Of a stretch of 64,000 nucleotides of DNA, positions 36,263 through 49,859 are shown piece by piece (positions within the stretch are counted from its first letter, which is position 1; the number at the start of each line of letters is the position of its first letter). This DNA is from Hippopus hippopus (lineage: Eukaryota > Mollusca > Bivalvia > Cardiida > Cardiidae): positions 17,837,215 to 17,901,214 of the forward strand of contig OX328112.1 of the NCBI GenBank assembly GCA_946811185.2, given 5' to 3'. The notes below the pieces were generated by a model that saw only the letters and a list, made by a program, of their open reading frames with translations, made no database searches and was not told the DNA's origin. A program made the position numbers and the translations under genes.

Positions 36263-39200
36263 ACCTAAGCAGCCAATTATCCTCTATTTATCTCGACAAA
36301 TTTATGTCATGCTTTCACGATACCACAAAATATTGTGCAAACAAACTGTCATATTTTATTTAGTTTCGATTCTCACCGCTTAGAATAAATATTGCATCCA
36401 AAGCCTACCACTAATCCGTGCAGTGTATTTAACAAAAAAGCATGATTTCCCAACCGTGATTCTTTATCGAAAGAAGTTAGAAAGCTTTGTCAATTCTCCC
36501 TACACCCCCCCCCCCAAAAAAAAAAAAATACAAACTACGTGATAAAAGGGAGGCGGAGCTGCGATCAGTACTACAACAAAAGTGTAATGGCACATTTTGT
36601 CAAAGATCATTACGAGTTCAGGCCCCCTAATCGAAACCTTTGCGAGAACTTTTATTCCATAGTTTTTTTTTATTAATAACCTATTATTTGCTCCAATAAA
36701 CATTAATGGGCACACAAATATATATACACAAGTATAAGAAATGGAACAAACTGTCATTGATTATTCTTTAAAAAGCAGACAAATATTTATATACGCATAA
36801 TTGCTGCCTTCACCTTGGCCAGCCGATAAGTGTCTTCTATCGGTGACAGTTTGGAAATGTCATTTTTATCAATAAATTCCATGTTTGACGCTTCTTTGTA
36901 TGACACTGGATACCATTTGATAACTTAAAAAGAACAAAAATAAGATACTGGCGTCACACGAGTATGTCTACACTTGATCGAATTTTCAGTTGTTGAACGC
37001 ACAGTACTGACCAAGACAATGTTAAAAGTTGCCAAGTCTTTCTATCTGTTGCTTACTATTACCTGGTTTTAAAATTCATTTTCCTGCGAGCGACTAATAT
37101 TTGGAACGACCTTGCGATAACGGATTGCCATCTTCACAACAATTTCCATACTTTAAAGTGGTATGATTCTAACACCGGCATGTTTCACTTTTGGCCGCTG
37201 CTAGGTTTTTAATTGATAAAGCCCTTGCGAGTAGCACTGATGTTTTGTCTTAGATTTTGAGCCAGTGAATCTAATGTGTTCTTTTGCGAAAAGTTAACGG
37301 ACAGAAAAGAGTTGTCGAGGCATAGTTCAACAGGTAAAAAAAGGGTGAAGAAACGTAGATCTGCGCTTTGTATAACATTGGTGTCTCTGTCAAACAAATA
37401 AAAGACATATGTACATTTCGATTGTTTGGAAAACTTTTACTACACGGCGTTGCTGAAATTTCGATAGCTATTTTGACCAAAAAAAAAGTTAAATGATAAA
37501 TTTATTATGTGCTACAGTGAAATAATAGTATGCATTTGAAAAAGGGATTTATGGAATTTCAACTATGTTTGGATTTCTTTACTCTCGCCATTCGACAGTA
37601 AGCCATGTAGCGAAATAGTTACTGAATCCATGACTATACAGACTTCCTTCATATGCAAGAAAACACGAATACATGTGAAGCAGTAGAAAAATACTTTAAG
37701 GGAATGACAGTGTGTTTTTCATGATAATTAAAACGTTGTCGGAAAAGCAGCAATTATTTCTGACGAGTCGAAATGATACTTTTCTTGGTTTCCTACAATG
37801 GTTTCTTATATTTCAAGAACAAATTTCATCATATGAGAAACATTGAATTTATAGTCTACAATTTTCCAATGTGGTCAGGTCTAAAGTTTTGTCGTCTGGT
37901 AAAGGATTCAAATTTAATTAAGTACATCAACACATTTCAAGGCTGAACAATATGGTTTACTTACAAAACAATATAGTTACAGTAATACAAGTTTAACTCC
38001 ACTGTTTCCGGTCCCAAGCCCGCGAACAGAGGAGGAGAGTTGCGCGCAGGGTAAGCATCCCTACCATGTACACGTACTAAACGAGCAAGCTACAAAAACC
38101 AATACCAGAGAAACTAGAAATGTAAAGGGGATGAGGCGAGACAGATGACAGCCAAACCCAGTCGGGAGCTGTCAGCCCGATTGTAAATTCATATCCTTGG
38201 ACCTAAGATCGCACGACAAATTGGCTGCTGGGGTACTAGATCTCTCTGTCAGACTTTCTAGCTTAAGGAGGTAAAGTACATTCATTGACAAAGGAGCGGC
38301 TACATTGGAGGTCTCTGGTGGCAGCCACCGCGAAGATGATTTAGAAGTAATACACGTTTAAAAATCTACTTGTGGGATGATGTATTTCAATTCCCTGGAA
38401 AATTGCATCAGCCGAAATATTGAAAAATCAAGTGAATCTGGCCATGGTATATACTTCAAGCTATTTTCAAAGTAGCATGCATAAGTTCAATCAAAGGACT
38501 GAAAGTCCTGAAAAGCGGATTTGTTGAACAGTTTCAAGCTATGATTTGATATAAGAAAATTAAAATCTTTTATCACATGTAATACATATAGATCTATAAA
38601 ATGTAAACAATAAATAGATTGAGCAAGGACAATGGAAGTCGAAGTTGTTCTACCAAGTGTGCTGTACAGCAACTGTGATTTTACTACTGTTTTAGGGTAG
38701 TAATTTGATCCGAAGTATACAGTGTTTAAAAAAAGTGAAGTTGTGGTGTACTAGCTAAAACTTGAAGTAGGATGCACACATGACTGTAGTTTAGATCAAA
38801 CAGATAACATTGTACGATCTTGAAAAAAAAATTTTTTTTCAAGGCTAACATCAACATAAACTGAAGAAGTTTTAGAGATAATTATGGTTCGATATAAAAG
38901 GTCTGTCTAATTTACACTTGTTTATTTCCTAAGAAATCTAAGATCCTTCTAAAGCTTTCAGAATTATTCAAACATTCAACATTTTTTGTTGCAGAATGGT
39001 GTAGTGTAGCTACGTTAAACATACCCAAAGGTACAAACATGTTGAAATAAACCAAGATGGATTTATATAAGTAAAAATTATTTGACAAATATATAAAACA
39101 CTTCAGTTATTGATGAGTAAGATTTAAAAAAAACTGTACAAAATAAGACAGTTTTTACCTCAAGGACAAATGATCATGATAATTCTGTAAAAACAAATTG

Positions 39201-40097
39201 TTAAGGTCTACAATTGTCAATCAGTTTTAGCAAGCATAAACAAATTTGATCAAAGATTGCAATAAATTGCTACTTACACATGTGTGCAATATGAAATTTT
39301 TGGACCTTATTGTTGAACTCTTGACAAGAGGACAAAATTTTTGCCTGTCCCAAATTAAAACCAACTATTCAGATTTTCATACTCTCACCAAACTAAAAAA
39401 TGACTTATCACTGAATTATAGCTGGAAAATTGTTGTTAAAGAACTAAGATAAGATTTAGAAAAAAATATCTTAACTGGTATTTCCTCATTGAGCTACATA
39501 GCCTCTATGGGTATTATTAGATTTTATGTCAACAACATGCATGGTTGACAAAGATTCATATTCAAATAAGTATCCAGATGTTATAACTGGTGTAATAAAA
39601 ATGAACAGAGTGACCTATTGTTAAAGTACAATTTCATTATCAAATGCCCAAAATTGCATCATTTTACTGAATTTAACCGTACACTTTATGAAAATGGAAT
39701 ATTTTTCTGATAGTTTTTATTTGCCCTCTACAAAAAAATTTTGATTTGTGATATAAAAACTAAATAACTCCATATTAAGAGCATTAACAAACAATTCAAT
39801 AAATATGGCTCAGATTATGTGGTTTGTATTTGTAAAGGATAGAAAAAATTCTAGAACAAAAAAAGAAAAGAAATACTGATGTCTTGTTTTCCAACAATGT
39901 TTTCATGAGCCCTTTTACACAGGACTCATAAAACACAGGAATTATTGCGTGTTAAAGGGCTAAAAAAAGAAAAATCCTCAAAAATTCTCCCAAATTAACT
40001 TTGTATGACACAAAATTCAAGGGTCAAATACAGGTCATGTTTGAACAAAGCATAAGGCATTCCAAATACTGATTACATGTATCAGTAACAGTTCTGC
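36263..40097. other. Non-coding, nothing recognised
   Basis: AT-rich DNA with a C-run and A-run at about 36507-36529 and a small A/T palindrome around 38821-38843. Open frames are short and lack family features. A decayed TTAACT-type repeat piece is suggested near 39890-39960 (TTTTCCAACAATGTTTTCAT). Confidence 0.4.
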
Positions 40098-40215
40098 TAA
40101 ATAGCCCCCCAAGGCTGGGATTGAACCCAGAATCTTCAGGTCCCAAGTCGAACGGTCGACCACATTGCTACAAAAGCTACATGTAGCTCTATAGCAAGAC
40201 AGTGTAAGTATTCCC
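40098..40215 (-). repeat. tRNA-like sequence (SINE or tRNA pseudogene)
   Basis: The reverse complement contains GTAGCAATGTGGTCGACC, an anticodon-arm-like segment and a good box B, TGGGTTCAATCCCAGCC (about 40113-40129). The acceptor stem is not convincing, so a SINE head or pseudogene is likelier than an active tRNA gene. Confidence 0.45.
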
Positions 40216-40637
40216 TTATACAAACGCAATTTTTATTAATCTGTGGGATAGACCAGTATACAACATATCCATGTCTGGTCATGGCATCCGACAACTGGAT
40301 CTTGAGAAAATTTTGATTAGGGTTTATTTCAACACTTAAAAGTGTAAATACCAAATACTCTGTGTTAATAATCCTGAAGGAAATAGGCAATTGAAAGCAT
40401 TATGAGACAAAGACAAAATTCTGGTAAGCAGTATTTTAAGGAAATAGGCAATTGAAAGCATTATGGGACAAAGACAAAATTCTGGTAAGCAATATTTTTT
40501 TTTTTTTAAGTATTTTCTCCTGTTCCAATAGTGTTTTCAATTATACAGGTGAACTTCAGTTCATTTACAGGTATCATTTTCTGTTGTCTGCAGATGCATT
40601 TAACTCTTTCCATACTATAGGCAACACCAGAAGCTTT

Positions 40638-40700
40638 TGTGGACAGTGTAGATCAAGATCAGACTGCATGGAACATACAGTCTGATCTCCACTGTTCACT
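40638..40700. repeat. GATCAGACTGCA hairpin repeat
   Basis: An inverted repeat: CAGTGTAGATCAAGATCAGA CTGCA on one side, CAGTCTGATCTCCACTGTT on the other. Related copies lie at 29579-29660, 44490-44757, 46270-46380 and 54650-54858. Confidence 0.75.
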
Positions 40701-40965
40701 ACTATATTGTAGATTATGACCGAATTGTTTCTTGATCTTGCAGAAGAAATGTATTTTTAGCCTTTGAGACAATGCAATTAATTTGTTTAGTAGTGAAAGC
40801 TTTAAAGTGCCTAAAACTTCTCATATGGGAAAGGAATGAACAATGAAGGGGCATCAATTTGATTACAATATTTGGTTAAAAAACAAGATGTAACATATGC
40901 ATAGATGGTCGACGTAGACTAACCTGAACAATCTTACAAAAATTAACACCCATCTAAATGTGGAT

Positions 40966-41190
40966 CTGGGGTCCTGCATGGCTTTCTAGTAAAGTGTAGG
41001 ACTCGTTACCTGATGGCCCAGCCTCATTGGATGCACAATGTTTTTCTGCAAGAGTGCCCTTAGGCAAGACAATGCAGAGCCCTAGCCTAGTACTACTAAA
41101 ACCCAGACATACAGAAATAAGCTAGCTGTAGCAGTCATATGACTGAAATAATGTTGAAAGTGACAGTAAACATTATTCAATTAATCAAAT
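40966..41190 (+). repeat. Decayed tRNA-derived SINE
   Basis: A tRNA-like head (GGGGTCCTGCATGGCTTTCT) is followed by a body with GAGTGCCCTTAGGCAAGACA. The 3' part is GAAATAATGTTGAAAGTGAC followed by AGTAAACATTATTCAATTAA. Layout and 3' end match the SINE at 61205-61415. Confidence 0.65.
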
Positions 41191-41313
41191 GTGGATCTAA
41201 CATTGGCCTGCAAGGTTAACCTTCATCTAACATTTCTGTCAGCCTCACAAAATGTAGCTGTTAAGTTTTTGAAAACATTGGTAGACCAACAGATTTTCAG
41301 TTTTCATTCTTAC

Positions 41314-41540
41314 TTAACTCTTTACCACACAATCCCGAGTTTTAACAACCGTGTGAAAGAAGCCCTTTGAAAACATTGTGGGAAATGGAGAAAATGCTGG
41401 TAACCAGCATTTTCTCCTTTTCCCACAATGTTTTCTACCCTATTAAACACATATTCCATCATTTGAGCAACATTAGAACTGGTCTGCAAATGCTTTCAGT
41501 TTGGACATGTCCAAAATTTCATTGTGTGGTAAAGAGTTAA
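41314..41540. repeat. Complete copy of the TTAACTCTTTACC repeat family
   Basis: It begins TTAACTCTTTACCACACAAT and ends TTGTGTGGTAAAGAGTTAA. A central hairpin includes AAAATGCTGGTAACCAGCAT, and CATTTTCTCCTTTTCCCACA follows. The copy is uninterrupted, about 227 bp, of the family that hosts the Polinton. Confidence 0.85.
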
Positions 41541-43200
41541 GTCATTTTCCCCCATCCCATAACACCATTAAGGATACAAGGTACCGTAAGTGTGGCTATA
41601 TTATCCCATTTTGAAGGATGTTCAGAAAAAACTTTTGAAACAACTTAACTAATTGGCTGAGGTGTTTTTTTTTTGTCTGAGACTTTGCTTTAAATCAGAT
41701 TGAAAATATTAACAGCTCAGCCTCGGGTTTGTAAACATGTGAGCTTACATAGATAAACAAGACATGATGACTACCGGTGTATCTTTTCTATAGCATTTCT
41801 AAATTCATCATTATTCATCATTATGCAAGACTCTTTTAAAAAAAAGATTGAAACTTCTGTACTCAGACATCAAGGTTTGATTTTTACAATAGCATTTTAC
41901 AATTCTAGCCTAAACACAACAATTTCTAAACTTTTATATGGTTGGTATAATCATATAGACTGAACAATTCAAATCTAAAATAGTGTGCCTATAAGAATGG
42001 AATTTTACTATGTTAGGCAGTCAGATCTTACTCTACCGGTACACTTTTTACATACTATATAGACTGTCCTCATTCTGAGGTATAAAGCATGCATTGTTTT
42101 GAAACTAGTACGGTTTAATTAAAAAAAAAACAATACAAAAGTCCTCTCAGGGAAAAAGAAACAGTGGTATTTTGTATGTAAGTTCTTACTGAAAGCACAT
42201 TGTCCTTTCCATAACTCTAACACATAGGAATCCTTTCAAGGGTTTCTCCTAATTACTACACAACTTCAAACTATTAATTTCAAAATGAAATACAAAATCT
42301 AACTAGAAACAATAATTTGATTGTTCAGGTACAATGATTTCTTCTTTCCTTTCATAAGAATGTTCTTGGTTTCATTCCTGAACTCAAATATGTTTTGTAA
42401 TAGTCTGAAAGGTGAAAACTAAGTGATGTGTTCAGTAATTTCTAAGATTTAGACCATGTGTAATTCATGAATATTGAATGTACCTTTCTTCTATAAGATA
42501 AATGAAAATTTACCCAGTATCTTCATGAAGAAACAAGATAATAATGATTTTACAAAAGAAAGTAAGGTCAATTCATGCAGTGCCACAAAATATGAAAATG
42601 ATTGTAACTACCTTCAAAAATAATTTGATGGTTGACTGATTTCTGGTGTTTACATTAGTGTCAACACTGTTTCAGTCTTACAGTGACAACAATTCATCTA
42701 TTTGTGTACCTTTTGGGTTTTACTAGGGCTAGACTGGTTCTCTGCAGTGTCTTGTCTATGGGCATTCTACAAAATCCTAGCATCTAGAAGAGGATAGAAC
42801 CTGTGATAATCCATAAGTGGTCAATACTGGTCAATAGTGGTCGACTTGTAGAGGTCATTTGGAATTTTTAATGGTCAGATGAGTTTTAAAACGGCAGTTA
42901 TGCTAATTTGTGGATGATTTGTTGTGTGGATTTTTTTTCCTCAGATAAGTTGAGTTCGTAAGTGGAAAAACTGTTTTGTCCCTGCCAAGGATACTCACCA
43001 GCTGGCCTTTGCCACTTTTCCAAACTGTGTAGAAGTTCCTAATACGGTCTTTAGGTTTCATGTTTGACACCTTAAGTAATTGTTTGATGATAAGATATTA
43101 TCATGACTGCATATAAGTCATTATTTCACGCTTTGGGAATAAAGCCTAGTGTCAAGGATAATACCCCAAATAAGGACACATGATTTTTCCCTTTGGTAAT
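41541..43200. other. Non-coding, nothing recognised
   Basis: AT-rich intergenic DNA without coding features. A short triplication of TGGTCAATA / TGGTCGAC-like words lies at about 42817-42845. Confidence 0.4.
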
Positions 43201-43429
43201 TTAACTCTTTACCAAACGACAAAATTGTAGACTGGTCCAAATTGAAAGCATTTGCAGACGACAAAATAAATGTGATTGAAAAATTGAAATTTGGTTTGGG
43301 AAGGGTAGCAAACATTGTGGGAAAAGGAGAAAATGCAGGTTACCACCATTTTCTCCTTTTCCAACAATGTTTTCAAAAGGCTTCTTACTCAGGGTCATTA
43401 AAAGTCGGGATTGTGTGGTAAAGAGTTAA
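43201..43429. repeat. Complete repeat copy showing the empty Polinton site
   Basis: Its reverse complement runs from TTAACTCTTTACCACACAAT to TTTGTCGTTTGGTAAAGAGT and aligns with 6852-7005 joined to 24286-24356. At the junction it carries CACATT once, between TTTTTCAAT and TATTTTGTCGTC. It therefore represents the uninterrupted state of the same repeat type. Confidence 0.88.
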
Positions 43430-43772
43430 GCCACACCCAAATGGGGGTAGAAAGGGACAACTTTTAAACCTTTAACTGTTTTGACAGCAATTTAAAGGTG
43501 TAGGTAGACACTTAAATGTACTTCAACAACATTGATGTATCCTTAACTATTGTTTATTTAATCAGTTAGTGCCTTCTTCATGTGTACCTCAATATTCCTA
43601 AAGATTAATGACAAACCTGTATATTTCACATGTTTGCCCATGAATGGCTGTTTTTTTCTGCAATTCAACATGAAAATTATATATTAGCTGCTTTTTTATG
43701 CTACCTTTGAACTTTTATGACCAAAGACTATGTTAAATTATCTATATTTTTAAAACCTAAGTGTGTTTGTGG

Positions 43773-43849
43773 TGAGAGAAAGAGAAAGAGAGAGAGAGAG
43801 AGACGTGGAGGGAGAGAGAGAGAGGGAAAGGGAAAGAGAGAGTGTGTGT
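43773..43849. repeat. (GA)n-rich microsatellite
   Basis: GA-rich simple sequence interrupted by ACGTGGAG and GGGAAAGGG, ending in a short GT run. Confidence 0.9.
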
Positions 43850-44489
43850 AGAACTATAAACATTATCTAACCTGTAAGGAATGATGATAGACAAAAAATT
43901 TTTGCTTGAAAAGAACCGACCTCTATGCAGGTTCAATAAGGAAAGTCATTCCGACAACCTCCTCAGTTGACCAGCAATACTGTCTTTTGAATTATGATCA
44001 AATAAAAAAAGACCTTTTTAATAAAAACTATGATACTGATGATAATATATAATAAACCTTCATGTACAGGATGTAAGAGGACAGCTTTTAATATTAATTT
44101 AAAAACCAGACAAGGTATGTAAGCCAGTGATATAATCAACAAAATCAACCACTCCAATCGACCACAAATCCACCAATTGTGAACAGTATTGACCATTTAT
44201 AACCGGTTAAAACTGCCAGCCTGGTCAATACTCATATTGACCTGCTCTTTGCCAACCTTGCACACTATATTACTAAATCATTGCAGGGATATGTGCAAAA
44301 AATACCTGATGTAGCATTATGAGATACTTGAAATTAATATTTAAACTGGATAAGGGTTATTCATTACATCCAATGCATTTTTGAGTGAATCCATTTTCAT
44401 GGTCTAAAGAAAAGAATTAAAATCATCACTCATCACCTGGCAGAACATAGTCCTTTTTTTATATGTGTGAATCCAAGCCCTTGGTGAAG
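43850..44489. other. Non-coding, nothing recognised
   Basis: AT-rich sequence without coding features. Confidence 0.4.
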
Positions 44490-44757
44490 GTACTTTAGCA
44501 GCCAGAATGGATCAAGATCACACTCAGTGTGACAAGTTGCCATGCAGAGTAAAAAATGACCTTAACATAACTGAAATGAAACTTTCAAGTCGAATTTACA
44601 AATCCAATTATTGCTATTTTGAAGTTATTCTTTGGGGAAAAATACTTTCTTACCAGGCAGTATGGATCAAAGATCAGACTGCACTTTCTGTGCAATCTGA
44701 TCTTAATCAACAGTCTGCAAAAGGTCCTTGAGTAGCACTTAGCAGCCTAAGGGTTAA
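44490..44757. repeat. Longer copy of the GATCAGACTGCA hairpin family
   Basis: It contains GATCAAAGATCAGACTGCAC, TTTCTGTGCAATCTGATCTT and AGCAGCCTAAGGGTTAA. It shares with 54650-54858 the upstream segment ATTGCTATTT...AATA and the end GCAGCCTA(A/G)GGGTTAA. Confidence 0.75.
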
Positions 44758-46269
44758 TAGCATTGGGTTACTCTGTAAAAGTTTAAGAACTATAGGCATA
44801 CTTTCATGCTAAGGTTTGAATTACATAAAACACAGTCACCGTCTTAAATATGGGTTGAGCAGCAGTTCATAATAAGAATTTATAAGTAAAAATAGTTACA
44901 TAACTTGCTCTGTACATGCACTTCTAATTCACAGGATCAAAAATATATCAAAGATTTAAAATCTATATGTCTAAATAGAAAGACGTATAGATGCATTCCT
45001 GTGGATCCTTTGTCATAAATTTATCTGCAAATTCAGCATTTTTTTTTTTTTTTTGCTGAAATGTCACAAAATAAAATTCAAGGTATCAGAAGGACTATAA
45101 ATGGAGTTTTACATCTTGAAGACAAAATTGTAAGCCTGTCTGAGTCTCTGAGGCTTCAAGTTAGTGGATGTGTAGTTCACTGAGAAAGACACGATTTTCG
45201 ATCAAAAACCTTCAGTATAAATTCGTGTCCCGGGTTCGTACTTGATCGGGGCCGAAATATTTCTTACCTCCGATAACAAGAAAGAAATCTTGGTTCCAAG
45301 CTTTTCCAATGCAGTCTTGCATAAATCAAACATTATTTTTTTTTATAGATTGCACGATCTCCATTCCTTCAAACGTTCAGCAAAAATGTTTCAAACAATT
45401 CGGAAATTCATCGATACTGTAGCGTTATACGAGTGGTGGTAACTAGGTCGACTTTATGGGTTCTGTGTGTTCGTTATCGACAGGACTTTAGATTATTTAT
45501 GGCCAAATTCTAGCCGGCTATCTGAACAGTTAAAGATATTTGATATAATACATAGTTGAAAATGTAATTTTATCGAGGAAAAACTGCTTAATCTCCTTGT
45601 TTATTTTGGTAGCGGACGACACAAGTTGTGAATGAAAGTTCTTGAATGAAAACGAGGGCAGTGTAAACAATGTTAATACGCTACATTTTTAAAAAAAAAA
45701 ACAAACAAACTTTGTTTCAGTATTTAAAGTATTTTAGATAGACAATTCTTTTAGTTTTGGCGAAATTTCGATAAAGAAATCAAATTTAATTTGTATGGTT
45801 TGTTCAGGGTCAGAGTTTATCTGATTTGTAGATCTGCGTTGTTCGTCCTAATTATCAGCCATGCAAAACTGAAAGTAAGCGCGCATGCGTCGTTACGGAT
45901 GATGTATTTGGTTCCGGTCAAAACGATCAGAGTAAGCGGATTTGCTATAGCAAATCCGCTAAAAAGGGCACGCCTTAAATACATCTCTTTCGATAAGGTT
46001 TCTTACAAACATATTTCTTGGTTCCAGAAGCAATCCAATTACTAGGTGTACGCAGAGAAAGGCTAGCTACGAGTAAATGCTGCGCTAGAACACAATCTAC
46101 TTGCTGACTTCGACAGAATACACACGATTTTAGATATTTACCATATCATCTTATTCCACTAATAGCGTTTACTCTTCAGTATAGCAGGACATCTTGTTGG
46201 ACATTAAAACGCCAATGCATTTCCGGTTTCAACCAAGTAGAGGCTTAATCCATAGGCTGCTAATCTCGA
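44758..46269. other. Non-coding with a perfect 26-bp palindrome
   Basis: No gene was recognised. A perfect palindrome AGCGGATTTGCTA / TAGCAAATCCGCT occupies 45935-45960. An A/T-run lies near 45041-45055. Confidence 0.45.
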
Positions 46270-46380
46270 CTTACTGGCCTTTTGCGGAAAGCGTAGATCA
46301 AGATCAGATTGCACAGAATGTGCAGTCTGATCTTTGATCTACACTGTCCGATAAGGAAAACATATTTCTAGGGTTACTTT
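46270..46380. repeat. GATCAGACTGCA hairpin repeat
   Basis: GTAGATCAAGATCAGATTGC and GCAGTCTGATCTTTGATCTA form a near-perfect hairpin around ACAGAATGT, flanked by TTTTGCGGAAAG and CACTGTCCGATAAGG. Confidence 0.75.
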
Positions 46381-49019
46381 ACCTTGGACATTCTAGTGAT
46401 AACTGGTATCCACCTTCGATTAATTTCACTGTACAAAATGTATGCACTTTTGTTGTTTAAAGATAGGATATTGCTATACTTGATACCACAAAAGTCACCA
46501 ATACATACATATACATAGTAACATAACAACAAGGCAAGGGGATCTAAAGCTCTTTCTACATCGGTCATACCCTTCAAACAACAACAAAAAAAGTTGGAGT
46601 AGAGTAGTGCATTGTTGTCTGTTCATATGGGTTATATCTTCCATTAAACTCCTGTTTTTTTTTTTCAAATAGAATTTTGTTCCGGATAGCATTTGGCATA
46701 ATAATGGCAATCAAGACGTCTGAATTTCATTAGAGCAAAAAATAGGGAACGGCTGGTATCATAACTAAAGAATGAAATATGAAAATACCCATGTTTAACT
46801 TTTTCTGCAGAAAATATGCTTAGTTGAGTCCTAGTTCAAATTATTTTGTTAATATTATGAGGCTAGTATTTTAAAGCTACTTACTTTAAAACATTTTGGT
46901 TTTTGATAAGGCACGTATCGATTCAAATAATTACATCGCACTAAACGGGTACGAAGTTCGTACTACAACTTTCTGACAAATTTCTTTTGTGTGCGTATTG
47001 AAGTATTATAGTGGCACGACTTTTGTCCCTGGACAGATGAACACGAAAAGTCAACAACTTCAAGATAAGCCAAAGTACTCTGGAATGTTTAATGTTTTTT
47101 TGTCAAAACAAAATCAAGACTACCTTTTATACGATAGGAATTGGGATCTAAAATATATAATGAACAAGTCCATTTATATAAAGCAACTTTTGTTAGTATT
47201 TCTCAGTATGTTCAGTTTCTATCAGATAAGCACAACCCATCATTTTGCCATTGACATACTTCGTAGACGACCTGTTATTAATGAAACCTTTTTTCCAATA
47301 ATACGGCTTCTGCATCGGTGCTCTTCACGTCTTGCCTGGTTACTGGGCGCTTTCCTAGCTTTGTGTGTATAAGTGTCTACGTGACTGAAAGCAGAATCCA
47401 CAATTGAGTAGGGCTTGTTCAACAGTTTTTCTAACAAATCCTTTCCAGTCGGTTCCCCTTTCGAAGTGTTAGAAGAGGGTTAAAGTTTATTTATGACTTT
47501 TTTTTGCCGGCGAAAATCAAAGTTTGTTATTTGTTCTGTAATACATGTTTTATTTTTTGCTTCTTTTTTTCCCCTCGGTTGTACCACTCAAGGCTGTCAA
47601 CGGGCAGCTTTTTTTGAGAGCTGTGTACACTTTGAATTAAGATAGTTTTCACTTTGCCGAATATTAAAGATAATCAATAGGCTGCCATGAGCGACCCAAC
47701 GCTTTTGCGGGCATCGCATGGACTTTCTGCTTGACCTTGGGCTAATCTTTTTATGCCACTTTTATCGCTTAGAATTTAGTATACCCATTTAACCCCGTGC
47801 CTGAAGACTATTTTGAGATCGTACCACATTAAATATATTGTCTGTAACTTCTAAATTTTCATCGTTTGCTTAATAGAACTGAAACAGAGTACTGGAGAGG
47901 TGAATCTCTTACCGACTTGCATGTCATTATCAATTCAAAGTTTTCCACATAGACCAGTCTGAGACATTTCTAAACGTATGTGTACTGTAAGATACAATTT
48001 CACATCATTTTCAGTGTGCGGTGGGAATTCTACTTTTAGACCTAGATAAAAGTCAAAGTATTTATTTGGCAATGAAAGTGTTAGAATAACACACTCGTAA
48101 CTTATACGAACTCTCAGCCGTGTGCGCTATTAGCCAACCTACTTCTGCTACTTGTTCCTCTACAATAATTTCTCCTTTTACTACTTCAATTACTGCTTCT
48201 ACCACTACTCTATAACTGATACTACCACTTCTACAGTAACATTTTGAAATATCGGATCTAGATCTTCGAGTCTGGAAAAATGTTATCATGCAAGCCTTTG
48301 CGACAATTAAACAGTTTTTCTGGATGAGTTTAATACAGCTAATTTGAGTAGGATTCTTAAATTACATTGAGCAATACTTTTCAGAAACTTATCGGAAATT
48401 TTCAACTCTTTCAGCGACAAAAATATCAATTTGAGGTCTTTTGACGACTAAAAAGTTAAGAAAAATGACGACACATAACGCTTCTATGACATTACAAAAT
48501 CTAACATCAAACATTGAAAACGAGGGAATTTATCCGATAAAAATATTAATTCGAGATCTTTTGACGACTGAAAAGTTACTTGTCCACGGAAAATGGGTTT
48601 CAAAAGCTTACTTGTCTCAACCCAAAACCTAATTTTATGTAAAGAAGTATCTTTTGTGCTAGAATCTACCTTTAAATACGAGATCTCTTAAACACGTGAA
48701 TTTGCTAATTCAGTCTGAATTGTAATCCTTATGCGTTTTCCTTTGTCACACATTGCTTGGTTTTCTATTACGCTTTACCAAACTACCCGTGTTTTTAAAA
48801 TCCTGAGATTGAAGATTTTTGAACTAGAAATGTGTCACCGACACGGATGGCCCCGCACTGCGACCTTGGCCCTTGAGCTAGCGATACGGTTGTTCAATGT
48901 AGCGCCCGACGCGTCGTCTACCCATTGTGATCATTTGTGGCAAATTATTATAGAATCGGACCATGCACCTGGAGGTTGTTGGCCGGACACGAACAGCACG
49001 TTACCGAACATGCATACAT
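46381..49019. other. Non-coding, nothing recognised
   Basis: The longest open frame (46989-47372, 127 codons) has no family resemblance and a composition expected from AT-rich DNA. No RNA gene was recognised. Confidence 0.4.
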
Positions 49020-49630
49020 ACATACGGACAGGTGGAAAACGCAGGTAACCAGCATGGCTACCAGCATTTTCTCCGTTTCCTAGGTTGTTGTCAACCCTTA
49101 TGTAGACTGGTGAAGGAGTAAAGCGTTTGGCCACCCACATGGAAGGTTCCGGGTGCGAATCACGTCTGTACCAAACAATCCCACGGTTTAAAGACATTTA
49201 GAATGAAATATTTTAAAAGCAATGTGGGAAAAGGAGAAAACGCAGGTAACGGGTATCGTAAACTGCATTTTCTCCTTTTCCCATATTGTTGTCTACCCTT
49301 TCTAAGACAGTGGTGTTGGGTGTAGAGCGTTAGCCTCTCGCAAAAGGTTCCGGTGTTAATTTTGGAACCATCGACATGACTGCTCTAGTACTGGTAAAGA
49401 CTTCCATGGAGCAATCATCGAAATTATTGTATTCAGTTGAGAGACCTTTTTTTCACAATCGATTTGAAATAAATTTGACACTGGTATCCAACATCTTTTC
49501 CTTTACCACACGTTGTCTGCTTCGATATCAGAGACAATCCCCATCATTTGAGCTAACATTTCATTTGTCTGTCTACAAATGCTTTCATTATGGAGGAGTC
49601 AAAGTTTTGTTGTCTGCGTAAAGAGTTAAA
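49020..49630. repeat. Cluster of TTAACT-family copies with a SINE-like insert
   Basis: Two hairpins of the family occur (GTGGAAAACGCAGGTAACCA...; GTGGGAAAAGGAGAAAACGC... with CATTTTCTCCTTTTCCCATA). Between them is a tRNA-like piece (GGTTCCGGGTGCGAATCACG, about 49144-49163). The second copy ends near 49628 (TTTTGTTGTCTGCGTAAAGA GTTAAA). Confidence 0.55.
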
Positions 49631-49859
49631 CCGGTCCATTTAACATGTCATATTTCTTGTTGACACCAACAGGAAACAATGAGAAACAACATCATTCACG
49701 TGTCAAACCTTCAGACCGGAAACAGTTTCAGACGCCATCTTTGAGTTGCAACAATGCGTCCGTCTCGCTTTAAGAACCCTTTTCTTCCCCTTAGCAAAAA
49801 ATTCTCGTGTTTTTACGACTATGAAGAAAAAGTCTTTCCAAAATAATGTGTGGGAAAAC

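Noticed and set aside
46989..47372. 127-codon forward frame
   Set aside because: No family resemblance, Phe/Leu-rich composition typical of AT-rich non-coding DNA, and no promoter, splice or neighbour support.
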